Of a DNA stretch of 64,000 bases, positions 36,183 to 45,310 are shown one piece after another. The position numbers and the translations under genes are program-made. The notes beneath the pieces were generated by a model. It saw only the letters and a list, made by a program, of their open reading frames with translations. It was not told where the DNA came from and searched no databases. This DNA is from Gammaproteobacteria bacterium RIFCSPHIGHO2_12_FULL_63_22 (GTDB lineage: Bacteria; Pseudomonadota; Gammaproteobacteria; Xanthomonadales; Xanthomonadaceae), in NCBI GenBank assembly GCA_001801685.1, contig MGYJ01000017.1, forward strand, positions 47,282 through 111,281, written 5' to 3'. The number at the start of each line of letters is the position of its first letter. The first letter of the stretch is position 1.

Positions 36183-37153
36183 GCGGCGGCCTTGCCGGGT
36201 TCTCGCGCGATGCGGGTGGCGGCGACGAACACGTCTTCCAGGTTCGGGGCGACGGCGTCGATGCTGATCACGCGGCCCGGCAGCAAGGCCTGCAGGGCCT
36301 GTTCGTCGAGGCCCGGATCGGCCAGCACGCGCAGGTCGGTGCCGATCTGCGCCACGCCGAGGATGGCCGGCTGCTTGCGCAGCGCCACTTCGGCCGCGCG
36401 CGTGTTTTCGCTGCGCAGCAACCAGACGCGGCCGGGCAGGGCATCGCACAATTCCTTCGGCGTGCCATCGGCGACGATGCGCCCACTTTCCAGGATGGCC
36501 AGGCGATGGCAGCGCTCGGCTTCGTCCATGTAGTGCGTGGACACCAGCAAGGTGGTGCCGGCATCGGCGAGTTCGAACAGGCTGGCCCAGAAATTTCGCC
36601 GCGATTCCGGATCCACCGCGCTGGTGGGTTCGTCCAGCAGCAGCAATTCGGGTTCGTGCAGGATCGATCCGGCGAGGGCGAGCCGTTGTTTCTGGCCGCC
36701 CGACAGGGTGCCGGCCAGTTGCTTGAGCCGGTCGCCGAAATCGAAGCGCTCGATCATGTGGGCGATGCGCGGCTTGGCCTCGTTGCGCGGCAGGTCGTGG
36801 ATGGCCGCAAGGAACTGCAGGTTTTCCATCACGGTCAGGTCTTCGTACAGCGAAAACTTCTGGGTCATGTAGCCGATGCGGCGCTTCAGGGCTTCCGCCT
36901 GCTCGGGAATGCGCAGGCCCAGCACTTCCACCTCGCCTTCGCTCGGTGTCAGCAGTCCGCACAACATGCGCAGCGTCGTGGACTTGCCGGAACCATTCGG
37001 GCCGAGGAAGCCATAGACCTGCCCGCGCGGAACGGCGAGGTCCACGTGGTCCACGGCAACCAGGCTGCCAAAGCGCCGGGTCAGGCCGCGTGCGCGAATG
37101 GCGACGTCGCTGTCCTTGTTCGCGGTGGGCAAGCCGGAGGTGTTCATCGCCAT
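36179..37153 (-). CDS. ABC transporter ATP-binding protein (YbhF-like, single domain)
   Basis: The 324-residue protein has Walker A GPNGSGKST near residue 50, Q-loop YMTQKFSLYEDL, signature LSGGQKQRLALAG, Walker B ELLLLDEPTSAVD and the switch His in STHYMDEAE. E. coli YbhF carries two such domains; this one has one, so it should act as a homodimer. Starts at 37153 and 37147 are both possible. It drives the export system with the neighbouring HlyD and permease proteins. Confidence 0.93.
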   Translation of the reverse strand: MAMNTSGLPTANKDSDVAIRARGLTRRFGSLVAVDHVDLAVPRGQVYGFLGPNGSGKSTTLRMLCGLLTPSEGEVEVLGLRIPEQAEALKRRIGYMTQKFSLYEDLTVMENLQFLAAIHDLPRNEAKPRIAHMIERFDFGDRLKQLAGTLSGGQKQRLALAGSILHEPELLLLDEPTSAVDPESRRNFWASLFELADAGTTLLVSTHYMDEAERCHRLAILESGRIVADGTPKELCDALPGRVWLLRSENTRAAEVALRKQPAILGVAQIGTDLRVLADPGLDEQALQALLPGRVISIDAVAPNLEDVFVAATRIAREPGKAAA

Positions 37154-37160
37154 ATCGGGA

Positions 37161-38111
37161 TCAGCGAACGATGCGTGCTTGTACGGGCAAGCCGGCTGGC
37201 AAGGTGCGTGCCTCGGCATCGGTCAGCACGAGTTCGGCGCGATAGACCAGGCGGCTGGCGTCGTCGCCGGTGAGTGCGTAATACGGGGTGAAGGCAGGGT
37301 CGCGCGACACGCTGCGCAACTTGGCATGCAGGTCGCGATCGATGCCCTGCACGCGCACCAGGAAGGCCTGGCCTTCGCGCACATTCGCGCGTTCGCTGGC
37401 GGGAATGAAGACGCGTGCATAGGGCGCGTCGCCTACCAGCAGGCTGGCCAAGCTGGCGCCGAGCGGCGGCTGGTCGCCGGCCTTGAAGGGCAGGGCATCG
37501 ACGCGCCCGGCGCGCGGCGCGTGCAATTCGAGACGGGCGCGGCTGAGGGTCAACTCGTCCACGGCGGACTGCGCGCCGCGCAATGCCGCCTCGGCCTGTT
37601 CCACCTGTTCCAGTCGCGTGCCGACCGTTAGCTCGCGCAATTGCGCCTGCGCCGCCGCCACTTGCGCAGTGGCGCGATCACGGGTGGCGCGCGCGGCATC
37701 GAGCGTGGACCGCGCGACCAACTGTTTCGCGGCGAGTTCGGACTGTCGCGTGTATTGGCGCGTCGCTTCCACCTGGCTCGCCTGCGCGCTGGCAAGTGCG
37801 GCGCGGAAGGCATCGCGTTGTTCAATCCGCGCCCCGTTCATCAGTTCCGACACGCGCGCCTGTTGTTGCGCGACGGCTGCCTCGGCCTGGGCAATGCGTG
37901 TGTCCATGCGTCGTCCGTCCAGCGTCAGCAACAGGTCGCCGGCTTTTACCTGCGCGCCTTCCACGACGGCGATGCTCAGTACTGGTTCGCTGGCCTCGGC
38001 GGGCACGCTGATGCGGTCCCATTCCAGGGTGCCGAGCAGGTCGTTCGATTCGGGTTTGCCGCAGGCCGTCAGCAAGACCAGCACGGCGATTGAAGTCAAT
38101 TGTCTACGCAT
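37161..38111 (-). CDS. HlyD family membrane fusion protein (YbhG-like)
   Basis: The 316-residue protein has a lipobox (LVLLTAC), a split biotinyl-lipoyl-like domain (VEGAQVKAGDLLLTLDG and LELHAPRAGRVDALPFKAGD) and a long coiled coil between them (residues 70-165). It should bridge the inner-membrane transporter to an outer-membrane channel. Its start overlaps the stop of the TetR gene by 8 bases. No TolC-type gene is in the window. Confidence 0.92.
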   Translation of the reverse strand: MRRQLTSIAVLVLLTACGKPESNDLLGTLEWDRISVPAEASEPVLSIAVVEGAQVKAGDLLLTLDGRRMDTRIAQAEAAVAQQQARVSELMNGARIEQRDAFRAALASAQASQVEATRQYTRQSELAAKQLVARSTLDAARATRDRATAQVAAAQAQLRELTVGTRLEQVEQAEAALRGAQSAVDELTLSRARLELHAPRAGRVDALPFKAGDQPPLGASLASLLVGDAPYARVFIPASERANVREGQAFLVRVQGIDRDLHAKLRSVSRDPAFTPYYALTGDDASRLVYRAELVLTDAEARTLPAGLPVQARIVR

Positions 38112-38775
38112 GGCGCAACTCCAGCCCGCGCTCGAGCAGCGCAAGCGTGTGGTCCTGCAAATGGGAGGCGTCGATGTCGCTGGCGTCGAAGATCTGTCGC
38201 CACAGCGATTCCGCTGCCAGGGGGAACAAGGTCAGGCCGATCAGTGAAACGACGGTCAGGCGCGGGTCGAGCGCGGGATTGAGCGCACCGGCCTGCTGCG
38301 CCTGGGCAAGCCGCGCGGACAGCATGCGCGGAAGCATCGGTGCGACTTGCGTCAGCATCAGCCCGCGCAGGGCGCCGCCTTCGGTGAGGATTTCGCGGAC
38401 CCAGATGACCGGCAGCCACGGATGACGGGCGACGACTGCATGCACGCCCTGCACGAAACTGCGCAGCACCTGCGAGGTGTCCGCAGCAGGCGACCCGACC
38501 GCAGCCTGCAGTTCGCCCACTACCGGCATCAGGCGTTCCTGCACCACGGCTTCGACCAGGCGCGCCTTGTCGCCAAAGTAGTAGTTGACCAGCGCCGGCG
38601 TGACGCCTGCGCGCTTGGCGATGGCGCTAAGCGAGGTGGAGGCCATGCTGGCGGCGGTGAAGCAGGCCAGCGCGGCGTCCAGCAGTCGCTCGCGCAGGTC
38701 GGCTGCGTTCTCGGCGGGGCGACCCGGGCGTCGGGGGCGGCGTTTCGGGGTGCGTGGTGTGCGTGGGGTTGGCAT
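38104..38775 (-). CDS. TetR/AcrR family regulator (CecR-like)
   Basis: The 223-residue protein has a TetR helix-turn-helix at residues 30-75 (TSLSAIAKRAGVTPALVNYYFGDKARLV) after a Pro/Arg-rich N-terminal tail, and a helical ligand domain. As first gene of the efflux unit it probably represses its own operon. A palindrome at 38784-38801 overlapping the predicted promoter is the likely operator. Confidence 0.92.
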   Translation of the reverse strand: MPTPRTPRTPKRRPRRPGRPAENAADLRERLLDAALACFTAASMASTSLSAIAKRAGVTPALVNYYFGDKARLVEAVVQERLMPVVGELQAAVGSPAADTSQVLRSFVQGVHAVVARHPWLPVIWVREILTEGGALRGLMLTQVAPMLPRMLSARLAQAQQAGALNPALDPRLTVVSLIGLTLFPLAAESLWRQIFDASDIDASHLQDHTLALLERGLELRHA

Positions 38776-38781
38776 GGGCGC

Positions 38782-38811
38782 ATATTAAATGCAAATTTAA
38801 TTATGTGTCAA
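38782..38811 (-). promoter_or_regulatory. Promoter and palindromic operator of the efflux operon
   Basis: On the minus strand TTGACA (38811-38806) and TAATAT (38787-38782) are separated by 18 bases. The spacer and -10 are covered by the inverted repeat ATTAAAT-GCAA-ATTTAAT at 38784-38801. This A/T-rich patch stands out in GC-rich DNA and lies just upstream of the TetR start, as expected for autoregulation. Confidence 0.7.
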
Positions 38812-38885
38812 GTGCCGGGACGGCCGATTTGGACGGCCAGCCGCTTGGGCTTAGGCTGGAGCCTGGCTGACCGGAGTGCTGGGGC

Positions 38886-40061
38886 ATGGCTGGCAGGTGG
38901 GTCCGCGGATCGTGGGTAGTCGGATTGGCCCTGGCCCTCGCCGGCTGCGCGACGACGCCAAACCGCGGCCTGGATTCCCGATTCAACGACGCCTCCTTTG
39001 CGCCGCCCGAAGAAGCCATTCGCACCGAAGACATCTTCGCGGCCAGCCCTGCCATGCAGCGCTATCTGGAAACCGAAATCGCGGCCGAACTTGTAACCAA
39101 GGGCAAGCAGAAGGGCTTGTTCGACGCGATGTACGAACGCGGCGAGCTGACCCTGGAATACGACTCCACGATGACGCGCAACGCCGCGCAAGCCTTCGAG
39201 GCGCGATCGGGCAACTGCCTGTCTCTGGTGATCCTGACGGCTGCGTTCGCGCGGGAACTGGACCTGGCCGTGCACTTCCAGCTGGTTTTCCTGGACGAGT
39301 CGTGGACGCGCAACAACGGGCTGGAAGTCCTCAACGAACACGTCAACGTGACCCTGGGCGGCCCGCGTCGCCCAGGTGTCCGGGCCGGCGAGCTGGAAGG
39401 CAAGGGACTGACCATCGATTTCGTCCCCGCCGATGAATTGGCCAAGCGCCGGACGCGAGTGATTTCCGAGCAGACTCTCGTGTCGATGTACATGAACAAT
39501 CGCGCCACCGAACTGCTCGCGGAAAGGCAACTCGATCGCGCTTATTGGTGGGCGCGCGCCGCCATCGTCAACCAGCCCAACTACCTGCCTGCGCACAACA
39601 CGCTGGGCGTCGTCTACAAGCAGCACGGAGACCTGGACGATGCACTGTCGGTGTTCGATGCGATCCTCGCAGCCGAACCTGACAACTTCATCTCCATGTC
39701 CAACAAGATGCTGGTCTTGAGGTCGATGGGGCGTAGGGCTGACGCCGCGGTCGTCGAGGCGCGGCTGAAACAGATCCGCCCGGTGCCGCCCTTCCACTAT
39801 TTCGACCTGGGGGTCGCGGCCATGCGTCGCGACGATTTCGCCGAGGGCAAGCGGATGTTCACCAAGGCCATCCATCGTGATGCGTTTTACGACAAATTTC
39901 ACTTCTGGCTGGCGCTGGCGCATTACCATCTGGGCGAGTTGGACGAGGCGCGCAGGCAGTTGAAGATTGCCCAGGACACCAGCACGACCCGGAGCGATCA
40001 CGCCCTCTACACCGAAACACTGGCCCGACTATCATCAGGCCAACGCGTCGAAATGGATTGA
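38886..40061 (+). CDS. TPR lipoprotein with transglutaminase-like domain
   Basis: The 391-residue lipoprotein (lipobox ALAGC) has a transglutaminase-like core at residues 80-190: Cys in [12 protein letters not shown], His in [11 protein letters not shown] and Asp in LTIDFVP, the expected order of a Cys-His-Asp triad. TPR repeats follow from about 210 ([37 protein letters not shown]). It may be a periplasmic peptidase-like or scaffold protein; activity is an inference from the triad. An in-operon link to aquaporin is doubtful. Confidence 0.85.
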   Translation: MAGRWVRGSWVVGLALALAGCATTPNRGLDSRFNDASFAPPEEAIRTEDIFAASPAMQRYLETEIAAELVTKGKQKGLFDAMYERGELTLEYDSTMTRNAAQAFEARSGNCLSLVILTAAFARELDLAVHFQLVFLDESWTRNNGLEVLNEHVNVTLGGPRRPGVRAGELEGKGLTIDFVPADELAKRRTRVISEQTLVSMYMNNRATELLAERQLDRAYWWARAAIVNQPNYLPAHNTLGVVYKQHGDLDDALSVFDAILAAEPDNFISMSNKMLVLRSMGRRADAAVVEARLKQIRPVPPFHYFDLGVAAMRRDDFAEGKRMFTKAIHRDAFYDKFHFWLALAHYHLGELDEARRQLKIAQDTSTTRSDHALYTETLARLSSGQRVEMD

Positions 40062-40098
40062 GGAAGACCAGTTTCCAAACAGCGAAGGGGAAGGGGAG

Positions 40099-40785
40099 AT
40101 GGGCAAGAAATTGTTCGCGGAATTCCTGGGTACGTTCTGGCTGGTGTTGGGTGGTTGCGGCAGTGCGGTACTGGCAGCGGGCGTGCCCGACGTGGGCATC
40201 GGTTACGCCGGCGTGGCATTGGCCTTCGGCCTGACCGTGGTTACGGGCGCCTATGCACTAGGTGCGATTTCCGGCGGGCATTTCAATCCCGCGGTTTCGT
40301 TTGGTTGCTGGGCGGCGGGCCGACTGCCGGCAGCTGACCTGCCCGGTTACATCGTTGCGCAGGTGCTGGGTGGCATTGCCGGCGCAGGCATCCTGTACCT
40401 CATTGCATCGGGCAATGCCGACTTCAGCACCGCCGGCGGATTCGCATCGAACGGTTACGGCGAACATTCGCCCCATGGCTATTCGATGCAATCGGCGCTG
40501 ATCACCGAAGTCGTGCTGACCTTCATGTTCCTGATCGTCATCCTCGGCGCGACCCATTCGCGGTCGCCTGCGGGTTTCGGCGGCTTGGCCATCGGCCTGG
40601 CCTTGGTGTTGATCCACCTGATCAGCATTCCGGTCACCAATACGTCAGTCAACCCGGCACGCAGCACGGGCCCGGCGATCTTCGTCGGCGGCTGGGCGCT
40701 GCAGCAGTTATGGTTGTTCTGGGTTGCACCGATTGCCGGCGCGATACTCGCTGGTTTGACCTACCGCAAATTCATGGAGAAGTGA
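40099..40785 (+). CDS. aqpZ: Aquaporin Z
   Basis: The 228-residue protein has six membrane helices and both NPA loops ([11 protein letters not shown] near residue 60 and [12 protein letters not shown] near 185). The selectivity filter looks water-type: His in loop position after the fifth helix ([16 protein letters not shown]) and Arg after the second NPA. Start 40099 follows a GGGGAG Shine-Dalgarno. Its stop overlaps the start of the META gene by one base. Confidence 0.95.
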   Translation: MGKKLFAEFLGTFWLVLGGCGSAVLAAGVPDVGIGYAGVALAFGLTVVTGAYALGAISGGHFNPAVSFGCWAAGRLPAADLPGYIVAQVLGGIAGAGILYLIASGNADFSTAGGFASNGYGEHSPHGYSMQSALITEVVLTFMFLIVILGATHSRSPAGFGGLAIGLALVLIHLISIPVTNTSVNPARSTGPAIFVGGWALQQLWLFWVAPIAGAILAGLTYRKFMEK

Positions 40786-41237
40786 TGGCACGCATTCCGT
40801 TGGCAATGATCCTGGGCCTGGCCGCATTGGCAGCGGGGTGCAGCACGAACGGCAGCGATGGTGCCGACGCGGGCTTCGACGCCGCGTCGGTACAGGGCTC
40901 GCAATGGGAGCTGGTAAGCCTGGGCGGCACGCCGGTGATCGAGAGCGGCAACAAGCCGACGATTACCTTCCCGGAGCCGGGCCGTATCGCCGGCTTCGCT
41001 TCATGCAATCGATACAGCGGCTCGGCGCAGGTGACGCCCGATGGCAAGCTCGTGCTCAGCGCGCCCAATGCCATCGCGGTGACCCGCATGGCCTGTGCGG
41101 AAGCCGCGTTGAACGAACAGGAGACGCGTTTCCTGCAGTTGCTCGGCGGCGCCGGGCAGATGAGGCTTGAAGGCGACCGCCTGAGCATCCTGACGGGCGA
41201 GCGGGCAGACGCGCTGGTGTTCCAGCGTAAACCTTAG
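40785..41237 (+). CDS. META domain lipoprotein (HslJ-like)
   Basis: The 150-residue lipoprotein (lipobox LAAGC) has a META domain: GSQWELVSLGGTPVI, then GRIAGFASCNRYSGSAQV with the typical GxxxCNxYxG core, and a final MRLEGDRLSILTG. E. coli HslJ of this family is a heat-shock lipoprotein. The start shares one base with the aqpZ stop, so translation is probably coupled. Confidence 0.9.
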   Translation: MARIPLAMILGLAALAAGCSTNGSDGADAGFDAASVQGSQWELVSLGGTPVIESGNKPTITFPEPGRIAGFASCNRYSGSAQVTPDGKLVLSAPNAIAVTRMACAEAALNEQETRFLQLLGGAGQMRLEGDRLSILTGERADALVFQRKP

Positions 41238-41608
41238 CCGCGCGCAGCGCAGATGGCGTTGCCCTTGGTTGCGGGGCTGGTGAGTTCGATGCGCTGGTCG
41301 CAGACGGCCAGCCGGAATGGTTCGGTCGGGCTTGCCAGCCAGGCGAAGTGGAGCGCGTGGCCCTTTGGATCCCGCAGCTTGATCGTCGACCTGCCTGCCT
41401 TGTTGCGTGCGATTTCAACCGAACGCTGGCCGCTGATTTCGAAACGCTGACTCTCGCCCGGGGCCAGCCGCGCCACCAGCTGCGCACGGTCTTGTCCGCG
41501 TTCCCAGAAGCTGCCGTTGATGGCTACGTATTCCAGTGGCTCGCAAGCGCTTGCGCCACCCAGCGCTGCCGTTGCCATCAGCACGGCGCAAATCAGGCTT
41601 CGTTTCAT
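41234..41608 (-). CDS. Hypothetical secreted protein
   Basis: The 124-residue product has a signal peptide (ICAVLMATAALGGASA) and a beta-rich mature part with four Cys. No family is recognised. The start at 41608 is chosen for the signal. Its stop overlaps the convergent META gene by 4 bases. Confidence 0.7.
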   Translation of the reverse strand: MKRSLICAVLMATAALGGASACEPLEYVAINGSFWERGQDRAQLVARLAPGESQRFEISGQRSVEIARNKAGRSTIKLRDPKGHALHFAWLASPTEPFRLAVCDQRIELTSPATKGNAICAARG

Positions 41609-41690
41609 TCTTGGTTCCCCGGCGGACAACACCGCCCCCATTTCCCCCAGAACGGCAAGTCGGGCGTTATCCGGCCACGACCACTTCGCG

Positions 41691-42392
41691 TCAGGGCCGG
41701 CTGGCGTCGCCTTGTATCGCATTGAATTCGCGGCTGGTGGTAAAGATCATCCGGTACTCGACACCGCCCCCGGGACGATCGACCCAATCCGCGGCCGTGG
41801 CCTGCATCGGCAAGTCCGACAGATCGTGCAGGCTGACCTGCCAGTTGAAGAAGTCCGGCCACTCCTTGTCGGCGACGATGGAGGCCATGCACATCTTCAC
41901 TCCGCAGGCCAGTCGATTCACGGACCTACCTCCGGGAAGCGCGGCCAGGGTTTCGTCGAACAGGTCGCGGTAGTCGCGCATGCGCTTGACCGCATCGGCA
42001 TCCGCGTCTGACTGCAATTTCGCTGCGTATTCGTTGAAGTTCGGCGAGACCGTCAGCCGCGCCGCGTGCGCCGTCAGCGCCTTGTGCTGGAAATCCACCA
42101 GGCTTCGTTCGAGCGCGCCGGGAGAGCCCGCGGAAGGCACGGGAGAGGCAAGCATGGCCTCGATGCGGATTTCCGACGGGCCTTGAGCGGCCGCCGCGCG
42201 TGGATCGATTCCGGCGTCCCGGGCAACTGCGGACTGGCTCGCCGCATCATTTCTCGACGACTCTGCCGCCTCGCCGACCGCCGACGCGCTGGTACCGCGG
42301 AGTTGCTGGCCGTCGCCGCGTTGCCACAAGAGATAAACCACAGCCAGCGCCAGCACGACAACGGCAGCAACCAGCGGTGTGTTTGGGCGCAT
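41691..42392 (-). CDS. Hypothetical membrane-anchored protein
   Basis: The 233-residue protein has one N-terminal membrane helix (residues 7-24), an Ala/Ser-rich linker to about 70 and a C-terminal soluble domain with a Cys pair (LACGVKMCMASIV) that may form a disulfide. No known domain. It is on the same strand as, and 82 bases upstream of, the small secreted protein gene. Confidence 0.7.
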   Translation of the reverse strand: MRPNTPLVAAVVVLALAVVYLLWQRGDGQQLRGTSASAVGEAAESSRNDAASQSAVARDAGIDPRAAAAQGPSEIRIEAMLASPVPSAGSPGALERSLVDFQHKALTAHAARLTVSPNFNEYAAKLQSDADADAVKRMRDYRDLFDETLAALPGGRSVNRLACGVKMCMASIVADKEWPDFFNWQVSLHDLSDLPMQATAADWVDRPGGGVEYRMIFTTSREFNAIQGDASRP

Positions 42393-42511
42393 CTCGTTTC
42401 CTGGCTCTTGGGTAAGTCAACATTACCATCGTCACTCCCGAAACACGGTGCGACCGGCAACAATTGCCTTACGATGCGTGTCTCGCATTTCCCGGATATC
42501 GACACGTGAAA

Positions 42512-43216
42512 ATGATCGTCCTCATTCGAATGGGCCTGGCTACGCTTGTCGCCTGTGCGGCCGCCGCTGGCGTCAACGCCCAGTCGGTCACGGCCAACCA
42601 GCTTGACCGGCAGATCATGAATACCGAGTCGTTCCTCAACGCCCATCCGGACCTGCGTTTCCGCTTGCTCGGCCTGACGGCTTACCAGGCAGCGGATTAT
42701 GCGAAGGCGATGATCCACTTCAAGCGCGCAGCCCGTTACGCCGACAAGCCCTCGCAGGGCATGATCGCCGAGATGCACTGGAACGGGCAGGGCGTGCCGG
42801 TGAACAAGCCGCTCGGCTACGCCTGGATGGATCTTGCCGCCGAGCGCCATTTCAAGACGATGCTGGTGAATCGCGAGCGCCTGTGGAACGCGCTGACCGA
42901 AGCCGAGCGCGAGCAGGCGGTCATCGTCGGCCAACCGGTGTACGCAGAATTCGGCGACAAGGTCGCCAAGCCACGGCTCGAACGTTTGCTTCGCAATGCG
43001 CGCAGCAATTCGGTCGGCAGTCGCACCGGTTTTGTCGGCGCGGTCACCATCACTATCCCCGGTCCGTCGGGCGATCTCACGCTCGATGGCAGCCAGTACT
43101 TCCAGGAAAAGTTCTGGAAGCCCGAGGCCTATTGGGCCTGGCAGGCGGAAGACTGGAAGGAGTTGCCGAAGGGCCAGGTGAATGTCGGGCCACTCAAGGT
43201 CCCCGCCACCGAGTAG
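42512..43216 (+). CDS. Sel1-repeat-like protein
   Basis: The 234-residue protein has a signal peptide ending near VNA-QS and one or two Sel1-like repeats (GMIAEMHWNGQGVPVNKPLG followed by YAWMDLAAERHF). The C-terminal half has no recognised domain. It is the last chromosomal gene before the prophage. Confidence 0.78.
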   Translation: MIVLIRMGLATLVACAAAAGVNAQSVTANQLDRQIMNTESFLNAHPDLRFRLLGLTAYQAADYAKAMIHFKRAARYADKPSQGMIAEMHWNGQGVPVNKPLGYAWMDLAAERHFKTMLVNRERLWNALTEAEREQAVIVGQPVYAEFGDKVAKPRLERLLRNARSNSVGSRTGFVGAVTITIPGPSGDLTLDGSQYFQEKFWKPEAYWAWQAEDWKELPKGQVNVGPLKVPATE

Positions 43217-43353
43217 GCTTGTCCTGATTCCGAATCGTCGCCCAGTGAGCCCCGCATTCCGATGAGCCCGAAAATTTCGGTCGCCCCGATGATGGATGGG
43301 CGGGAAGCCGCGTTGTAGCAACGTATCAGCGGCGACGGCACACTCTCGGCACA
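43217..43353. other. Chromosome/prophage junction
   Basis: No gene is visible between the Sel1 gene and the first phage gene. If the prophage is inserted here, its left attachment site must lie in these 137 bases. No tRNA fragment or obvious core repeat is seen, and the matching right end is outside the window, so the exact boundary cannot be given. Confidence 0.4.
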
Positions 43354-43572
43354 TCACGCAGCGCGTCGGGCTTGTTTGTCCCACCAGTCGGCCACGGCCC
43401 GAGTGTCGAATACCTCGCCCACCATCGGCGGGAAGTCTCCGGCACTCAGGCGGTTCTGCATCGTCTTGAGCGACCGCGACGGATAGAACTGGTCGCGCAA
43501 TGCCTCCAGGCTCATCGCCATGCCGTAGCGGCCAAACAGCAGCCAGAACGTGCTGAACTCCCCGGCGCTCAC
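43354..43572 (-). CDS. Pyocin activator PrtN-like small protein
   Basis: The 72-residue protein resembles the PrtN family: TFWLLFGRYGMAMSLEALRD near the start, then a winged-helix-like SLKTMQNRLSAGDFPPMVG and a final short helix with WWDKQARRAA. PrtN activates pyocin genes in Pseudomonas; relatives occur in prophages near the attachment end and may act as excision or regulatory proteins. It is the last gene of the leftward arm, overlapping its neighbour by 4 bases. Confidence 0.7.
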   Translation of the reverse strand: MSAGEFSTFWLLFGRYGMAMSLEALRDQFYPSRSLKTMQNRLSAGDFPPMVGEVFDTRAVADWWDKQARRAA

Positions 43573-43910
43573 TCGCCCGCCCGCTGGTCGGTGGGGATGG
43601 CATCACGCGCAATGGCTTTGTCAATTGCTGCGCGGCGGCCCTTGGCGTAGGGGTAATAGGTCTCGGGACAAGTCCAATCAAGCACTACCCGCCAGTTACC
43701 CGCGCCGTCTGTTTCCACGTTCGCATGGCTGTCCAGCAGCCAGTCAAGCCGCTTCGTATCACCCACCACCCTCTCAGCAATCTCCGGCTCAATCACGCTC
43801 GTCACTAAGTCCAAGCACCGGGCCGCGCTGTCCTGGTGCCAGCTTCCGAATTTGCCGGTGGTGGATTGGGTTTGTTGGTGTTCGTCAATTCGCTGGGCCA
43901 GGGGTTTCAT
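43569..43910 (-). CDS. Phage protein of unknown function
   Basis: The 113-residue soluble protein has a helical middle (RLDWLLDSHANVETD) and a C-terminal GRRAAIDKAIA helix. The segment RLDWLLDS and the closing IDxAIA motif recur in the 219-residue protein two genes upstream (RLDFLLTN, AIDAAIAARG), a common pattern in phage early proteins. It overlaps both neighbours by 4 bases. Confidence 0.65.
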   Translation of the reverse strand: MKPLAQRIDEHQQTQSTTGKFGSWHQDSAARCLDLVTSVIEPEIAERVVGDTKRLDWLLDSHANVETDGAGNWRVVLDWTCPETYYPYAKGRRAAIDKAIARDAIPTDQRAGE

Positions 43911-44119
43911 TCGTGCGTTCTCAATGTGCCCATGACAATTTCCCCGAGCACGGCTAGCGCCAGCACAATCACGACTGCCGCGTAAGCAACGGGATAGCCC
44001 TGCTTAGCTGCCATCAGAGCAAGCCCGATAACGGCAAGCGCGACCAGTGCCAGCACGACCAGCAGGCCGGTCAATACGCGAACCGCAAAGCCAGCCACGA
44101 ACCGCAAGAGCCTATCCAT
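43907..44119 (-). CDS. Small phage membrane protein
   Basis: The 70-residue product has two hydrophobic helices (residues 8-33 and 42-62). Start 44119 is preferred over 44125 because GGGGG lies 6 bases upstream. It overlaps the upstream gene by 8 bases. Function unknown. Confidence 0.65.
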   Translation of the reverse strand: MDRLLRFVAGFAVRVLTGLLVVLALVALAVIGLALMAAKQGYPVAYAAVVIVLALAVLGEIVMGTLRTHE

Positions 44120-44771
44120 TTCCATCCCCCTGCCCACGGGCTGCGATGGCTGCGTCGATGGCTTGGCGCGGTGTCCGGTAGTGGTTGCCGTACACATGGC
44201 CCTGCCAGTCACGCATAGCGAACAAGCCCGAATCGGTTGTGCCAACGTATGTCATGTTCGTAAGCAAGAAATCCAACCGTTCCGCATCCCCCGCCTCGCG
44301 GCTGTCGTGTGGGCGGGAGTAGAGGGGCACGATTTCGCTCTGCGCATACATCGGCAGTTTCGGCCTCCAAGTTGTGTGCGTGTATCCTGCCGAGTCCTTG
44401 AAGTGCCAAGCCACCACCTCGCCGCCCTGGGGCTGGGTGAGGGTGGCGCGTTCGTCGCCTCCGCTATTGACGATGCAAGGGAGCGCAAATGCGATCAGTT
44501 CGGAAACACCGTCATAGCCAAGTTCAACAGCGCGGCGATGCCATTCACCGACAAAATCCCGGCTGTCCTGCGCCGGAGTGGGTGGGAGGGTGGCAAACGG
44601 ATAGGTGCGAGCGACGGCTCGCGGGTACAAGTCGCGCACAGTTTTGAGCGCGGCGATGATTCCTTCGTGGTGGCCTCGCGCATAGCTTCCGGCTGGCGGC
44701 GGACTGAACGGGTCAACCAGCTTGAAGGCCTCGCGGATGACGGCATCCAAAAGCACGTCCTGCGCGCTCAC
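44112..44771 (-). CDS. Phage protein of unknown function
   Basis: The 219-residue protein seems mosaic: an N-terminal helix pair, a Trp/His-containing central segment (GGEVVAWHFKDSAGYTHTTW) and the C-terminal RLDFLLTN ... RTPRQAIDAAIAARG block shared with the neighbouring 113-residue protein. No enzymatic motif. It overlaps the upstream gene by 4 bases. Confidence 0.7.
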   Translation of the reverse strand: MSAQDVLLDAVIREAFKLVDPFSPPPAGSYARGHHEGIIAALKTVRDLYPRAVARTYPFATLPPTPAQDSRDFVGEWHRRAVELGYDGVSELIAFALPCIVNSGGDERATLTQPQGGEVVAWHFKDSAGYTHTTWRPKLPMYAQSEIVPLYSRPHDSREAGDAERLDFLLTNMTYVGTTDSGLFAMRDWQGHVYGNHYRTPRQAIDAAIAARGQGDGNG

Positions 44772-45310
44772 GACCCACTCTCCCCGCCAGCCTGCGCCTG
44801 TGGAGTGTCCTGCACCTGTGCTGCGGCGAGGCGGCGAAGCGCGTTTGCGATTCCGCAGGCCATTGCCTTGTCCATTACGACCATGCTTCCGTCTGCGTCG
44901 CCCTGCGTGTGCATTTCCAGTTGGCGCAGAAACTCACGCTCAGAATCCGTAAGCCCATTACCGGCTGGCTGGGCCATCGCGCCGGATTCCGCAAGCTGGG
45001 CCAGCGCACTATTCGCAATGCAGGCGGCCCCATAGCAGTCATCGCAACCATCGGGGGCGAGCTTTTGCGTCAGGGCGATAATTTCGCGAAACTTGTTCGA
45101 TACTCGCAAAAGCAGGGCTCGGGGCGTGACGTAGGCTGGGCCGCAAAGCGTGTGCCGGGGATTCAGTCGCTGGAAAACTTCCGGCGTATTGATGCCGTCA
45201 TTCTCGCAGAACGTCATCCGGCCAGTATCTTCGTGCTGGTAAACCCAGCCAATCGGCTCTGAAAGTTCAGCCAAATATCGCGCGCGATCAGTTGCAGTTT
45301 TGTTGGTCAT
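44768..45310 (-). CDS. Phage protein of unknown function
   Basis: The 180-residue protein begins with a WVYQHEDTGRMTFCEND segment, has a Cys cluster (PDGCDDCYGAACIANS) in the middle and a C-terminal RRLAAAQVQD tail. That tail is also present in the 152-residue protein two genes upstream, matching a 28-bp direct repeat in the DNA. It overlaps the next gene by 4 bases. Confidence 0.68.
   Translation of the reverse strand: MTNKTATDRARYLAELSEPIGWVYQHEDTGRMTFCENDGINTPEVFQRLNPRHTLCGPAYVTPRALLLRVSNKFREIIALTQKLAPDGCDDCYGAACIANSALAQLAESGAMAQPAGNGLTDSEREFLRQLEMHTQGDADGSMVVMDKAMACGIANALRRLAAAQVQDTPQAQAGGESGS
44806..44833. repeat. 28-bp direct repeat, copy 1
   Basis: These 28 bases recur exactly at 45509-45536. 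Both copies encode, on the minus strand, the RLAAAQVQD tail shared by two neighbouring phage proteins. A recent tail exchange or duplication is likely. Confidence 0.85.

Noticed and set aside
35100..36962. 620-codon reading of the ABC permease frame
   Set aside because: The extra 260 codons run across the ATPase gene in another phase; the MNITRLL start at 36182 overlaps the ATPase stop as expected.
38347..38919. 190-codon plus-strand frame over the TetR gene
   Set aside because: The TetR frame has a clear HTH and a promoter with operator; the antisense frame has no motif.
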